This document shows, piece after piece, positions 10,347-21,700 of a DNA stretch of 64,000 bases. The notes beneath the pieces were generated by a model that worked only from the letters and a program-made list of their open reading frames with translations, was not told where the DNA came from and did no database searches. The translations under genes were made by a program, and so were the position numbers. The first letter of the stretch is position 1; every line of letters begins with the position of its first letter. The stretch comes from Strigamia acuminata. Its lineage: Eukaryota; Arthropoda; Chilopoda; Geophilomorpha; Linotaeniidae. The stretch lies in contig OX442323.1 in assembly GCA_949358305.1 (NCBI GenBank), forward strand, positions 5,828,001 through 5,892,000, given 5' to 3'.

Positions 10347-12072
10347 TCACTCTTCGATCGTAAAATCGGCGTAGACAAACAATTTAGGTCTCTGTCTGGA
10401 TATATCACGAAAAATCTTTTTGGTGATCTGAAATAATCGTTATGATTAATTCGGTTTTAATTAGAAATAAATGTTTTTATACGTACTCTTGGACACATGC
10501 AGATATTTAAAAAAGTTAGTTTTGGCAAACTACCGGTAAGTGAAACATCTTTAAAACAGTCACCAGTTATTTGTAATACTCCGTACAAATAGAGTTTTTT
10601 GACGTTCCTAAAACAAAAAAAATAATAATAAAATATATTTTTTTCATTAGAAATCAATCGATTTTAATTTTTTTCTATTAAAAATCATTTAATTTTATTT
10701 TTTTTCATTAAAAAATATAAAAATAATTTTTTTTTATTTATTTATTGTTTAAATTTACCTGCAACTTTTAACAATCGTTTCTAACCCCCGTTCGGTAAAG
10801 CTGTCACACTTGGTAACTTTAACTGTCAGCAAAGCCGGACAACTAGAAAACAAACAGTTCAATTTAATCGCAACAAAAATTGACCTACTTTTACCACATC
10901 GTCATTGCTTCGACGCCCCTATCATCTAACTGACTAGCCGTAAGATCGATGTGAGTGAGCTTAGACATATTGGATCCCTCGAAGAAACTCCTCCAATTCT
11001 TTGCTGTCAACAGTTCGCAGTGTTTCAACGTCAAAGAGCGCAAATTTGGCAATGTCTAACCAAAAATAAACAAACAAAATCAATCAAAATTCGCATCCAA
11101 CACGACCAAACCAACTTTAATGGCCATCAGCCCGGTATCCTGGATCATATAGGCTTTGCTAATATGCAATTCGGTCAAGCCGCAACACTCAACCAACTTC
11201 GTGCATGTCAAATTCGACAATTGGCGCCCGTTCAATTGCAACGTCTTCAAACTCGACTTCCGCTTCTCAATCAAATTCAAAATGGCACTAGAAAATCAAA
11301 TTTAAAATCAACCCAAAAAAACTGATTACAGTATTTCTACAATTAAGAGCCGCGACTATTATTCGATTTTTTTATAGGTCGATAATCGTCATTCCAATGT
11401 TATACGGTATTGGTCCAAAATGTCGATTTTTAGTCTAAATGTCATTTTTTTGTCTAAAAAACTCAGGGACGCATATCGGCGATTCAGAATAAGGGCCGCG
11501 GCCATTAATCGCTGGAAACATGGCATCTTCGACTACCTGTCGGAATAGTCTGAATCTAACCCAATGAACTCTTCGAGCAGACAGCACTCGGTCGCAATTA
11601 AAAAAATGCTCTCATCCGAAAGCAACATACAGTTCGAAATATCTAACTTCTTCAACTTTTTCCATCCAAAAACAATTTTCAAAATAACCGAATGGTTAAT
11701 TACTCTGCAACCCGAGACGCTGAGCGCCTCCACGAGCGGGCAACAAATTACAAGCAATGAAATTACATTCTCGTTGATGCCTCTGCACCATACTAGATCT
11801 AAACTCTTCAAAAAGGCACACTTGAAAATGGTGGGCAATATTTGCAACAATTCCTTGTATCCCCACAGCTCCAAGCGGCGCACCAGAGGAAATCGTTGCA
11901 ATACAGAAACTACCCCTTCCGATCCGATCATGTAACTGTATAAATCTAACTCGAGCCATAAAGTTGGTTCGTACGTTATTTGGCGCCACTTTTGGCATAC
12001 TCTCGCGGCCGAAACGGAGAGCTCACATGGCGTCAAATATGAAAATATTTTGTAGAGCATTTCGTCTGGCAT
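10347..12072 (-). CDS. F-box and leucine-rich repeat protein (FBXL family), 384 aa
   Basis: Six exons (12072-11537, 11287-11116, 11055-10895, 10842-10759, 10607-10487, 10427-10347) join in frame with GT-AG introns to 385 codons including TGA. The N-terminus is an F-box (MPDEMLYKIFSYLTPCELS, then VCQKWRQITYEPTLW). It is followed by about eight AMN1/FBXL-type repeats (LKKLDISNCMLLSDESIFLI, LRSLTLKHCELLT, LTELHISKAYMIQDTGLMAI). Proteins of this family are substrate receptors of SCF ubiquitin ligases: the F-box binds Skp1 and the repeats bind substrate. I cannot name the orthologue. Intron 1 contains degenerate transposon-like sequence (11330-11520). Family assignment is firm; the substrate is unknown. 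Confidence 0.9.
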
Positions 12073-12097
12073 TTCGACTCGCCGCCGTGATCACACT

Positions 12098-12154
12098 GTT
12101 AATAAAATATTATTATTATTATTAAAAAATATTATTGTTATTATTATTATTATT
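12098..12154. repeat. ATT-type microsatellite
   Basis: TTATTATTATTATT runs, partly interrupted, lie just upstream of the F-box gene start. Confidence 0.7.
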
Positions 12155-12415
12155 CAAAACTGCCGCCCTCAGCTGCGGCTATTAATCGAGGACGGCTCTT
12201 ATTTTAAAAAGTAGCCAATTTGAAATAATTCGTTACGTAAGCTCTAGCTCTATACGTTCGTTGTATATTTACCATATTTTTCGATCATTTCGGTCGTTTC
12301 TCGTAATTGCATTTCACTAGTAACAATTTAGTAACAATCGCCCCACTCAGCCGCGGCTCTTATTCGAGGGCGGCTACAATTCGAGAGCGACTCTTAATCG
12401 AATAAATACGGTGTA
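12155..12415. repeat. Degenerate repeat carrying AAGAGCCGC / ATTCGAGGGCGGC motifs
   Basis: Both ends hold variants of a CG-rich phrase (GCGGCTATTAATCGAGGACG on the left, GCGGCTCTTATTCGAGGGCG on the right). The right edge reads, on the minus strand, ACCGTATTTATTCGATTAAG. Related pieces occur at 11336-11365 and 11484-11511. It looks like a small decayed DNA transposon or MITE, but I cannot assign a family. Confidence 0.45.
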
Positions 12416-14049
12416 TAAAATTACCAATAATTTCGTGCTTACGTTCGGTTTCTGTAGAATGGTGGAATTTTCCTGCGTGCTCAGTTGGCGGTCTCTCATT
12501 TTCCGGGATTCGGTTTGCGACGATGTCTGTGATGTGAGGAAAATGAAAAAAACGTTAGTTTCATCGGTCAGCATTTCGATTAAGTGGATCACCAATGCAC
12601 GAACTTCATCAGGGAGTCGGGCAACGGCACGCAGTCGCTGCCGTTCCCCAATGTTGGCTCATTCATCGGGCATTACCGCATAGTCCTCCTCAGCAGGTGC
12701 TATAGCTGGTGGTTGAACCGCTGGGGCCACAGCAATGTTCCGTCTGGTTCTGCGACGTTGGGTTGGAGGTTGCGCTTCCTCTGCAGTCGGGCTTGTTGAT
12801 CGCCGCCGACGAATACCGCGTCTAGGCTCTGCTTCTTTTACTAATAAATCTGTCAATAAATCATCAGTCTCAATCAAATTAATCATTTCCTTTTCAAATA
12901 CCATCAGTAAACGCTGCAAATTTACTCGGTGACGAGATCATTCGTAATGACGACGACGGCTGACTTTCACCAAAACTCGACACAAGCTCAGCTTTAGTCG
13001 CCGACCCTCTTGGTGATGTTAAATAGCTGGAACTCGTCGACGGATTTAAGTCTATCGCTTCGTGCGTGTCGGACGGTGAATCATCCTCAAAACTCGACCA
13101 TATTGTAGAAGATTCTAGTTTTCTCGTCAGCAAAAACGCCTCGTAGCTGCAAGCACCGCTCAATGTGACAGATGGACCTTGAAGTAAACAAATTAATTAT
13201 TCTTTACTTCGATTTAGAAATCCAACTTACTCTCACTTGTCAGCTGCCTTATCCGGACCGACCGTCAGTTGATATGCAAAAAGTTCATGGCCAATCACGT
13301 CTAACGATACTTGGGCGCTTTCTATAACGATCGCGTGCGGTTCCATTTTCCTCCACCTAAACAACAATTCATTATTGCAAAAATGTTATTTTTATTCCAA
13401 CTAACCTGTTATTGGATAACTCCGATTCTTTGGAAGCAGTTACCAAGAGCGGATGCATTCGCACTCGGTCTAACATGGGCTAGAAAATCATTAAATAGGA
13501 ACGAATTAGATTTATTAATTGATTTATTGATTGGCGAGTGTTTACCCTAATAGTTTCGGCAAAAATCTCCAAATTTTCTCTGTTGCCATAATGAGAGCGT
13601 AAATATGAAAGAAAATTACACGGATACATTCCATAAAGCTGATGAAATAAACAATAAACTCCCACTTGAAAATGCAGAATAGATGTTTCAGGAATGTTAG
13701 CTGAAAAAGATGAGATAAATAATTAATGTATTTGTAATGAGTACGAGTTGTAATAGTACCTGCTTTGGTTGTATTCCAAGCAGCCAATCGACTAAAAATT
13801 TCAAATATATTATTTAAATTTGGCGCAACTATAGCTGGAATAACAGGCAGCAGATTGATTAAATTAAGAAGAGCTACTAATAACACGACGACGTCATTGT
13901 CGGTCTAAATTAAAGCAAAATAAAATTAATACACATTTATCGGGACTTCGATTTTTATTACCTTTAGGACTTTTAACATATTCGACATTAGTGAATGGTT
14001 AGCTACTATGGAAAGCCATGGTGGGAGCTTGCAAATGATACGTCCAAAT

Positions 14050-14285
14050 TGTTGTGTCTTCCACCCCATTATTGATAATCTAAACATTGTATAGTGGGTT
14101 GCTAGGAGATCGTCCCCTAGCAACCCACCTCATTCTTTAACTTCATAAAAATAGTCGACTCACTAAATCAAACCGAATCAGTCGTCTTGTTTTTCTCTGG
14201 CCTTTAGGCCCAAACATGAACATCAAATGACGGCCATGCTCTCGCATGGCCCGAACGCATGAACACATTCATCTCAGACACAATA
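14050..14285 (+). repeat. 5' LTR of the TRIM/LARD-like element
   Basis: This 236-bp LTR contains an 11-bp inverted repeat (GGGTTGCTAGG … CCTAGCAACCC) that could form a hairpin. Confidence 0.92.
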
Positions 14286-15294
14286 TTGGCGCAGTTGCGT
14301 GAAAAGAAACCTGTGCAAATCGAATCGAGGAATGCAACATGGAGGCGCACGAGCCATTAAGAACGAATCAAGTAGAACTTTAGTTGGGAATTGTGGTGCA
14401 GTGGACTAAATAGTGGCCCGCTCATCACTCGTTACGGCCGTTCGTTGCTCGTTGCTCGTCACTCGCCACGACCGTTCGCCGTGGCCGCTCGTCACTCGCC
14501 ACAATCGTTCGCCGCCGCAGTCGCTCGTCGCTCGTCCCAGCTGTTCGTTACATCTGCGTGTTTGCCTCTCGTCGCGGGCGCTTGTCAACGGTCTTCAACG
14601 CGAACGATTTCGATTTCCGCCTTCGCCCGCTCACGTAACTCAGGAACCTAAACCTATCGAACATTTCTCGTAATTACTGGACTGCTCACTCTTTGGTTGG
14701 TTACGTCGCCATGGTACTTGTCCACTCGCCCAGGCGAGTTGACCCATCGCTTCATTGACTGGACATATGAAATAAGCCGTAGACCGTGTGTGTTTTTTCT
14801 ACACCGCGTGCTTTGTTTTGTGCAACACGACCGATGTGGTCGTGCAAAGCATCGACGTTGTTCTCTCATCGTGATCACTCGCCTGGCCTTTCCTTGGCTG
14901 CTCGCTTGGGCCTTCCGTAGTTCCGTGCCTTTGGAGTTCACCGTTTGCTCGCCCGGTGTGCTCGCTTTTCCCTCGTTTCGAGGAGGGAAAGTGGGCCGCT
15001 TGTTGCTTGCTGCAGCCTCTCGTCGCTCTCTGCGCCCGCCTGTGGGCTGCTCACTTGCTCCCGTCGCCGGACTTTTCGTTGGTGACCGCCCCTACATTTG
15101 CTTGGCCACTCGCCGCCCCGCATTCGCGTGGCCTGCTCGCCCCCGCCACGCTGTTTTGCCCGGGGTGCCCGCTTTTCTCTCATTTCGATGGGGGAAAGTG
15201 GGCCGCCCATCGCAACCAAGCGTGAGCCGCTCGCCGTTTTTAGGGTTCGTGTTTGCCACCCTGCATCCGCGTTGGCCCCTAGCATTCTCGTGGC

Positions 15295-15470
15295 CTACTC
15301 GCCGCATTCGCGTGCTCTATTCGCCGCATCCGCGTGCTCTACTCGCCGCATCCGCGTGCTCTACTCGCCGCATCCGCGTGCTCTACTCGCCGCATCCGCG
15401 TGCTCTACTCGCCGCATCCGCGTGCTCTATTCGCCGCATCCGCGTGCTCTATTCGCCGCATCCACGTGCT
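15295..15470. repeat. 22-bp minisatellite in the TRIM/LARD-like element
   Basis: About eight copies of a 22-bp unit (core CTACTCGCCGCATCCGCG) with T/C variants. All frames stay open across it, which creates misleading ORFs. Confidence 0.9.
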
Positions 15471-15474
15471 TCAA

Positions 15475-15570
15475 GTCGTCGCACCAGCGAGTCGTCGCAC
15501 CAGCGAGTCGTCGCACCAGCGAGTCGTCGCACCAGCGAGTCGTCGCACCAGCGAGTCGTCGCACCAGCGA
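15475..15570. repeat. 16-bp minisatellite, six exact copies
   Basis: GTCGTCGCACCAGCGA is repeated six times without change, directly after the 22-bp array. A third, two-copy repeat around GCGGGACCTCAAGTCGC follows at about 15610-15665. Confidence 0.92.
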
Positions 15571-15768
15571 GTCGCTGCTCGCCACCATGCGACCACGAGT
15601 TGCCGCTCGCCATCGCGGGACCTCAAGTCGCCGCTCGTCATCGCGGGACCTCAAGTCGCAGCTCGTTGCGGGACCTACCGTATTTGGGCTGCCGCCCGCC
15701 ACCGGATTTGAATCGTCGCACGTTGCTGCTCTTCCCTCTATTTGAGATCTTTTGTAAGGGGGAAGGCA

Positions 15769-16004
15769 TGTTGTGTCTTCCACCCCATTATTGATAATCT
15801 AAACATTGTATAGTGGGTTGCTAGGAGATCGTCCCCTAGCAACCCACCTCATTCTTTAACTTCATAAAAATAGTCGACTCACTAAATCAAACCGAATCAG
15901 TCGTCTTGTTTTTCTCTGGCCTTTAGGCCCAAACATGAACATCAAATGACGGCCATGCTCTCGCATGGCCCGAACGCATGAACACATTCATCTCAGACAC
16001 AATA
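15769..16004 (+). repeat. 3' LTR of the TRIM/LARD-like element
   Basis: Matches 14050-14285. The CAAAT target duplication and hamartin exon 3 follow immediately. Confidence 0.92.
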
Positions 16005-16409
16005 CAAATAACATTAACGCGGGGATTCGGGTGGCGGAATTTTTTGTGGAGTCGCTTAGTTTGTCAAGAAAATGCTAAAATACAAGAAAAAAATTAATAA
16101 TTTAAGTATTTTAGATCGATATTTTTTCTTTACCTTCTGATTTAGCGGGCTTAACTCGGAGAAAATTTGAAAACATCGTAACGAATTTGTTTTAAAGTAA
16201 TAATCGATTAGTCCATTCATAATCCACGTGATAGAACCTTAAAAAAAACAGAAAATGTAATTAAAATTCGAAATTTTTGCGTTTATTTTAAAAAATTTTC
16301 TACCTGAACTTAAGTGATCCTGAATTATAGCCATTATTTGATTATATTGTTCTTTATCGTTTGATTCCAGCTGAGAAAAGAGGCTCACGGCATTTGCTTC
16401 ACTTGCCAT

Positions 16410-17128
16410 GACTTGCGACTGAGAAATAAGAAAAAATCAGTGGAATGAGTCATTTTAGTGTTAGGTTTATAAATGTTGATGAATTTACAAGTTAGTTAAG
16501 TAAATTGTCAATTATTTTATCCCCGCGAAATACAAAATTGAGTATCTCGATGTGATTATTAGTAGAAGGTTATCTGCAGATCTTTATACCGCATAAAAAA
16601 GGCCAGTTGTAATTTACCTCAGAGAATTCCAAGCTAAATCGACGAGTCGGAATAATAATATGTAGAAATACGTTTGTCCTCCACTCTTGCCAGCCTCAAA
16701 TGCGGCGGTTCATCAGCTGTCTCAGCTGCTGTGGATGAACCTAGCGGCGAATTTTGGTAATGTTGAACTGCATATGGTAAAATTTGTGTTTTTGAAGATT
16801 TTAATTATACATTTAATTATACATTTAATTATATTTAATTACATTTAATGACACATTTTTTTGTTTCTTTAGATTTAATAGTAATATAATAAAAAAAAAT
16901 TATTATTTATTTGTTTTGTTATTTTTTATACACGTCTGAGAAAAACAACAAATGTTACACTACCGTTACAATTCAAATTTAAAACCACAATTTAAAATGT
17001 ATGCGCGTTCCGCAAGTGGTGAATTTTGACACATGGTAAAAGACCGAAGAAAAGACCGAATGGGCGGTTAGTATTTACGGAAGGGTAGAAGGTACTGTAC
17101 TTCAGGAAGATAATGATTTTGTTTACAT
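16410..17128. other. Upstream region of the hamartin-like gene
   Basis: No coding sequence is recognisable. A CG-richer patch near 16680-16750 is the likeliest promoter or 5'UTR for the minus-strand gene. The rest is AT-rich up to the ACAT target duplication of the Ty3-type element. Confidence 0.45.
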
Positions 17129-18603
17129 TGCAGTGGCCATGATGGTCACTGAGTGATTTGAAAAGAACAATTTAATATTATTATCATAATTTGTGTGCTT
17201 TATCGTGTTTTTCCAAGTGTTTTAATATTTATTGGACAGAGAAAATTGAGAATTCCAGAGCAATCATCACGTTTTTCCAAATATCATTATGCTGTATCTA
17301 AAAGAATAAATATTTTGATGTTTTATTTCTTATATAAAAAAGACTAATTTCTTTATTCTCTCAATCATACTTAATATTGCACCACATTGAGCAAGGAGAA
17401 CAGGTGATGCAAAATCACCACAGCAACCAGCCCTGGATGGTGCACAGGATGTGCATCCTGCTCCCGGATAAAGAGTTATGGCGCAATCTAAATTCACATA
17501 AGGAGTTGTGGTGCAATTCACCTAGGAGTTCTGGGAGAAATTGCTCCCACAACTTCAGTTCAAGTCTCCTTTTCACCAGTACCAGTCATGTCATATTTTG
17601 CTCCAGTGTTTCTACAAACCCAGTAATAATATGATTGTGATTATCCTGCACCAAAGGAATTTGGATTCACCTTGCTGATAGGGTTAAGCAGCTAGGTTTC
17701 ATCTTGCCAAAAGGGATTCTTTGGCTAGATTTTGTCTTGCTATTTGGGATTCAATAGCTAGATTTATCTTGCTCAAACAGCCAGTTTGAGCTGAGATTTC
17801 AGTGGAGTTTTGTAGCCAAATTGTGTGTAACAATTTGGGAGTTTATCTTTGCACTCAGAGCAAGGGAGTCTTAGCCTTGGACTTTAACAAGCGGGCGCCT
17901 CCTTGAGCGTTTAATCAAGAAGAAATCGAGTAGCGATACGAGATTTACTGTGTGAGACGTACGAGAGACGGACGACATCGCCGCAGCCGACGGAACCACC
18001 GCGGGACCCGAATTGCGAGACGCCGCCCGAGACGAACCACGACGACCAGCCGCCACGGAATTTCTCAGGCCCGAGAAATTACCTGAACAGCCAGCCGCCG
18101 AGGAGGAGAGTTTGCAGAAGCGTGAGTAGTGTTGAAAAGTGCGAAAAGCACGTCCTTTCCGGATATCCCGGCACTATTCTCGCCGTTTGCAAGTTGCGTT
18201 GTTGCCATTTGCAACAATCAAGAAGAAGTAACGAAGCCACGACGTTGCAAGCCAGCCACGTCGCGGGAGAAGTTTTATTGTTTCCGTATTACTAACATTT
18301 CGATTATTTGAAGTAGTATTGTTTAAATTACGCATTATTTGTATAATTAACCCAATTTTTCCCCGAATAAATAACAAATATTCATTTCAAGCAAGTAAAG
18401 TGTATTTTATTAGCCAAACCAGATTTAAGTAGTCAATTTTAGTGAGTTTAGTCTGAGAAGGAGTATTAATTTAAACATTAATATTTCTCCTCATTTGGGA
18501 AGTTATTTGTTTAGAATATTAGAAGAATATTCAGGTTTTGATAAGACCCGTTGTGGCAACCCGTTGTATCTCATTTGCAAAGGTGACATTCGAGGTCACA
18601 ACA
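17129..18603 (+). repeat. 5' LTR of the Ty3-type element
   Basis: This 1,475-bp LTR carries a TATA-like TATATAAAAA at 17331 and an AATAAA at 18366. A strong splice donor (GCGTGAGTAG, GT at 18122) could serve a spliced leader. The small ORFs inside it have no recognisable content. Confidence 0.94.
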
Positions 18604-18625
18604 CTTGGGGGCCTGGCCTTTAGAT
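18604..18625 (+). other. Putative primer binding site of the Ty3-type element
   Basis: CTTGGGGGCCTGGCC follows the LTR. From the TGG it begins like the tRNA-Pro primer sites of other retroelements (TGGGGGC) but then diverges, so the primer tRNA is not settled. Confidence 0.5.
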
Positions 18626-18729
18626 TTGAACCTTAAAAAGTTTTGAATTAACTGAGGGACCTCCATCTTTTATTATTGTTAGCATTTCAAGTCTGTTTCT
18701 TTCTTCTCTGTCATTTTTCTTGACTAATA

Positions 18730-21700
18730 ATGCCACCAAAGAAGGACAGGACACGCCAACGAGGTGCGAGTACTTCACGTCGTGCAAAGACGCGAGGAGG
18801 AGCGACAGGTGCGGACGGCGCTGAATATTTTTTGATGCCCTCTCGTACACCGTCCACTGAGTCTGAACATGGACAAGCAGAGGGCGGACAACAGTCGCCA
18901 AATTTACTAACGCAAGATATGCAGACGGGAGAAACTCAAAAAGATGTTGCGCTGACACCTACCAAAACCACTGAATTTCGGCAAGAAGATTACGTGACTC
19001 CAACACATTCACGAGCGAGTAGTGTGAAGTCCAAAGACAGTAAGCCGTATGATAAATGGTCAAAAGAAGAGTTATTAGCGATGGTCAGAGCAACGAGAAA
19101 ACGGGTGAAGGAACTGGAAAGTCGGCGCGCGACGCCATCGTCCAGTAGAAGCATTTCCACGTCGGGGACAACGTCACCAACACGTGAACTATTACGTGAA
19201 GTTAGATTTCGGATGCAGCAGTTGTTTAATGAGACACAAGATGCAGTTGACGATACAGCACGAAGATATGAAGAAGGCGTACCGCTAACACAAGCAGGTG
19301 CGACTGCAGCGGTGGAAGATGCTGAGAGGAGAACAAAAGAATTTCACAACTTACGTCTGCAAGAGGATCAATTGATAAAGCAATATCACATGGAAGATCG
19401 TCATGCGAGAAAACATCGTAAAGATCGTGAAAACCTCAAATTAGCATTAGATAAGCAGCTAAAAAACGTGCAGGACCAGATGGCCGTCGAAAAGGCGCGA
19501 CTTGCAGATGCACAAAACGAAATCACGAAACAAATGGATATCGGGAAAACTCGACTTGCGGATGTGCAAAGAGAAATGACGAGACAAGTGCTATTAGATA
19601 AGAAAAGGATGGAAGATGATGATTTGCGCCACAAGGAAGCTATGCGGAAAATGGACGAACACCTTCTGGAAGAAAGAAAGAAAATAGAAGTTGAACGAAT
19701 ACGTGTAGAAACAGAACGTAAGCGCGTCCAAGCAGAGAGAGCGAAATTAGAAACAGCCGTGCAAGATGAGAATGATTATTTGCGTAGGGCGACCCTCGAT
19801 GCTCAAGAAGAGGCAGAGAGAGCGAAGCAAGCTTTACTGGAAATGAAATATTTGGCGCAACTACAGTATTCTCAGTCGCAACAAGAAGTTCCTACAGAAT
19901 TTGTGATTGAAGACTCGTCAGCTCCAATCAAAAGGGGGAAAGTGAGTGGAATAATTCCACCAGACGACAAAAAATCAACAGCTTCACCCACGAGAAATAA
20001 AAATTTGCTGAATGTTATTGATCAACGAAATCAGAAGCATAACACACCAGGAAAAGATAAATGCAATCCGGAAAATCCGTCAAGACAAGGGGATTGGTCT
20101 GAAACAGAAGGAACGGATTACAAAAGCGATTATCCGAAAAACTTGAGCAAAGAATTATTAAAAGATCAACTTGATGCGAACAGAGAAGGGAATATGAACC
20201 TAGATAACACAAGTGGAGGACGAGGAATTACTTTCACTGCACAGTCAACTGAGAATCGTGAAAAAAGGAAGTATTCACCCGAGCATGGAGCTGGAAGAGG
20301 TGCACAATTTCACGAAGAAAGTGATTATTCGCCAGAGCGCGAAAGAGAACCTCGTAAACATATTAGGACGGGTCAACCTTTTGAAAGAGGCAGAAATGAA
20401 GAAAATTCTCGTCAAAATTACGACCAAAGTCGAAGTGAGTGGGGTTCGTACAGAGAAAACGAACAAAACTACCGAGGTCGAAACTCACGTCAACAGCAGG
20501 ATCAAGGTCGAGACAGAGGTCCACCACCAGGAGATTCTTATCATGACCAACAGCAAAGAAATCACTCAAGCTATAATCGAAGTCGGTCGAGAGACAGAAG
20601 TAGAGGTTCAAGAGACAGTCACAGTCGGTCAAGATCGAGACAAGGCGGGTCAATGCATGACGACGATCAAGATGCACAGTTGGGGAGAGAATGGCTAGAA
20701 AAATTTATTTCAGACAAGATTCAAGAGGGGTTGACAGGAAAATCTGCAAGACAAAAGGCAATGGAAGCAGCTTTGCAGAAGAAAATTAGAAAATATTGCG
20801 CAGTCAATTGGGTACATCGCATAGTGCGAGCAAGTGAAATTAAGTGGGATAGAATAAATCCAGATTTGTTTGACGGCAGTTGGTTAGCAGGAACACAATT
20901 TCTGGATGAAATTCTAAGATTGGCAAGGAGCCATGGAGCCGATCCACAAGATGCATTGGAGAGAATAATTCCAAAGGCATTAACGGGAGGAGCAGCAGAT
21001 TGGTTTTGCGAAAGTAGATTTACAAATTGGGATAAATTTGCAGCAGGATTCATCAAAGAATATGGCGAGTCTGGAGAGACTTTAATGAAATATTGGGACG
21101 ATTTGCACCAAATGCCAGGTGAAGACATTAGAGAATTCTTAAAGAGAACTGAGGAATTAGTGAAACGTCTGCCCGATCATCAGAGTGATTCGACAATAGA
21201 CAGACAGTTTCGAAAAGGCCTAACAGAATATTCTAAAAGTGTTCTTTTAACCACACACGTACCAGTGGAAAGTTCATTCAAGAAGTTAGCAGAATTCCTT
21301 AGAGATAATCAAGAATTAATAGATGAAACATTTTTAAAATATCTGCCATTTATGGAACAAGAAGCTCGAAAAGACTTCTTACAACAGCAACTGGAATTCA
21401 CCAGAGCAAACTCCAAAATGATGCAGCCTCGCTCAAGATTTCAGGCCAATCAAAAGGAAACTAAAGTAATAACGGCAAGAGGTTCGGGAGCTTCACCGCA
21501 CCCACCACCCAGAGTTCCGATGACACCATCAGCAAAATGGGTGCATGACGTGGACGACGACGGGGAACCAACTGGACACACTTTATATCAGATGAACTTG
21601 CCAACGCGACAGGATGTGGACGACTTGATAGAAGCAGCTCAAGCATTCTTTACAAAAAGTAATGCAACGGCGCCGAAGTATCAACCGCCCACTCAACCAA

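Larger units (their letters stand above)
14050..16004 (+). mobile_element. Non-autonomous LTR retrotransposon (TRIM/LARD-like), 1,955 bp
   Basis: Two 236-bp LTRs (14050-14285 and 15769-16004) appear identical and begin TGTTGTGTC. The end reads GACACAATA, an imperfect inverted match to the start. A 5-bp target duplication CAAAT flanks the element (14045-14049 and 16005-16009). A TGG-initial primer site (TGGCGCAGTTGCGTG, 14287 on) follows the left LTR, and a purine tract (AAGGGGGAAGG, 15756-15766) precedes the right LTR. The 1.5-kb interior encodes no gag or pol motif and is CG-rich with tandem repeats, so it must be mobilised in trans. Identical LTRs indicate recent insertion. It lies antisense to the interrupted hamartin exon. 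Confidence 0.93.
12659..16409 (-). pseudogene. TSC1: Hamartin (TSC1) homologue, truncated and split by an LTR element
   Basis: Minus-strand exons encode the hamartin N-terminal domain. They start at ATG 16407-16409 (MASEANAVSLFSQLESN). Diagnostic stretches are WIMNGLIDYYFKTNS, DNDVVVLLVALLNLINLLPV, LYGMYPCNFLSYLRSHYG, PMLDRVRMHPLLVTASK and WRKMEPHAIVIESAQVSLD. Exons: 16409-16304, 16237-16134, 16074-13962 (contains the LTR element), 13904-13760, 13700-13546, 13479-13406, 13356-13237, 13177-12902, then 12849 to TGA 12659. Hamartin binds tuberin and restrains Rheb/TOR. Defects: the element in exon 3; frame not kept between exons 7 and 8 with the best donor; no long C-terminal coiled coil; the last exon is an Arg/Pro-rich stretch unlike hamartin. 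Without the element exon 3 is exactly 51 codons and open. Homology is firm; function doubtful. Confidence 0.88.

Noticed and set aside
15295-15570. CRISPR-like array
   Set aside because: Contiguous tandem repeats without unique spacers in a eukaryotic genome; a minisatellite.
14697-15794. 365-codon frame and its overlapping frames in the non-autonomous LTR element
   Set aside because: They begin at non-ATG codons or stay open only because the CG-rich 16- and 22-bp repeats lack stops in any frame. No retroviral motif is present.
17377-17634. 85-codon frame in the Ty3-type LTR (and its twin at 30190)
   Set aside because: It is identical in both LTRs simply because the LTRs are identical. No domain, and its composition is not protein-like.
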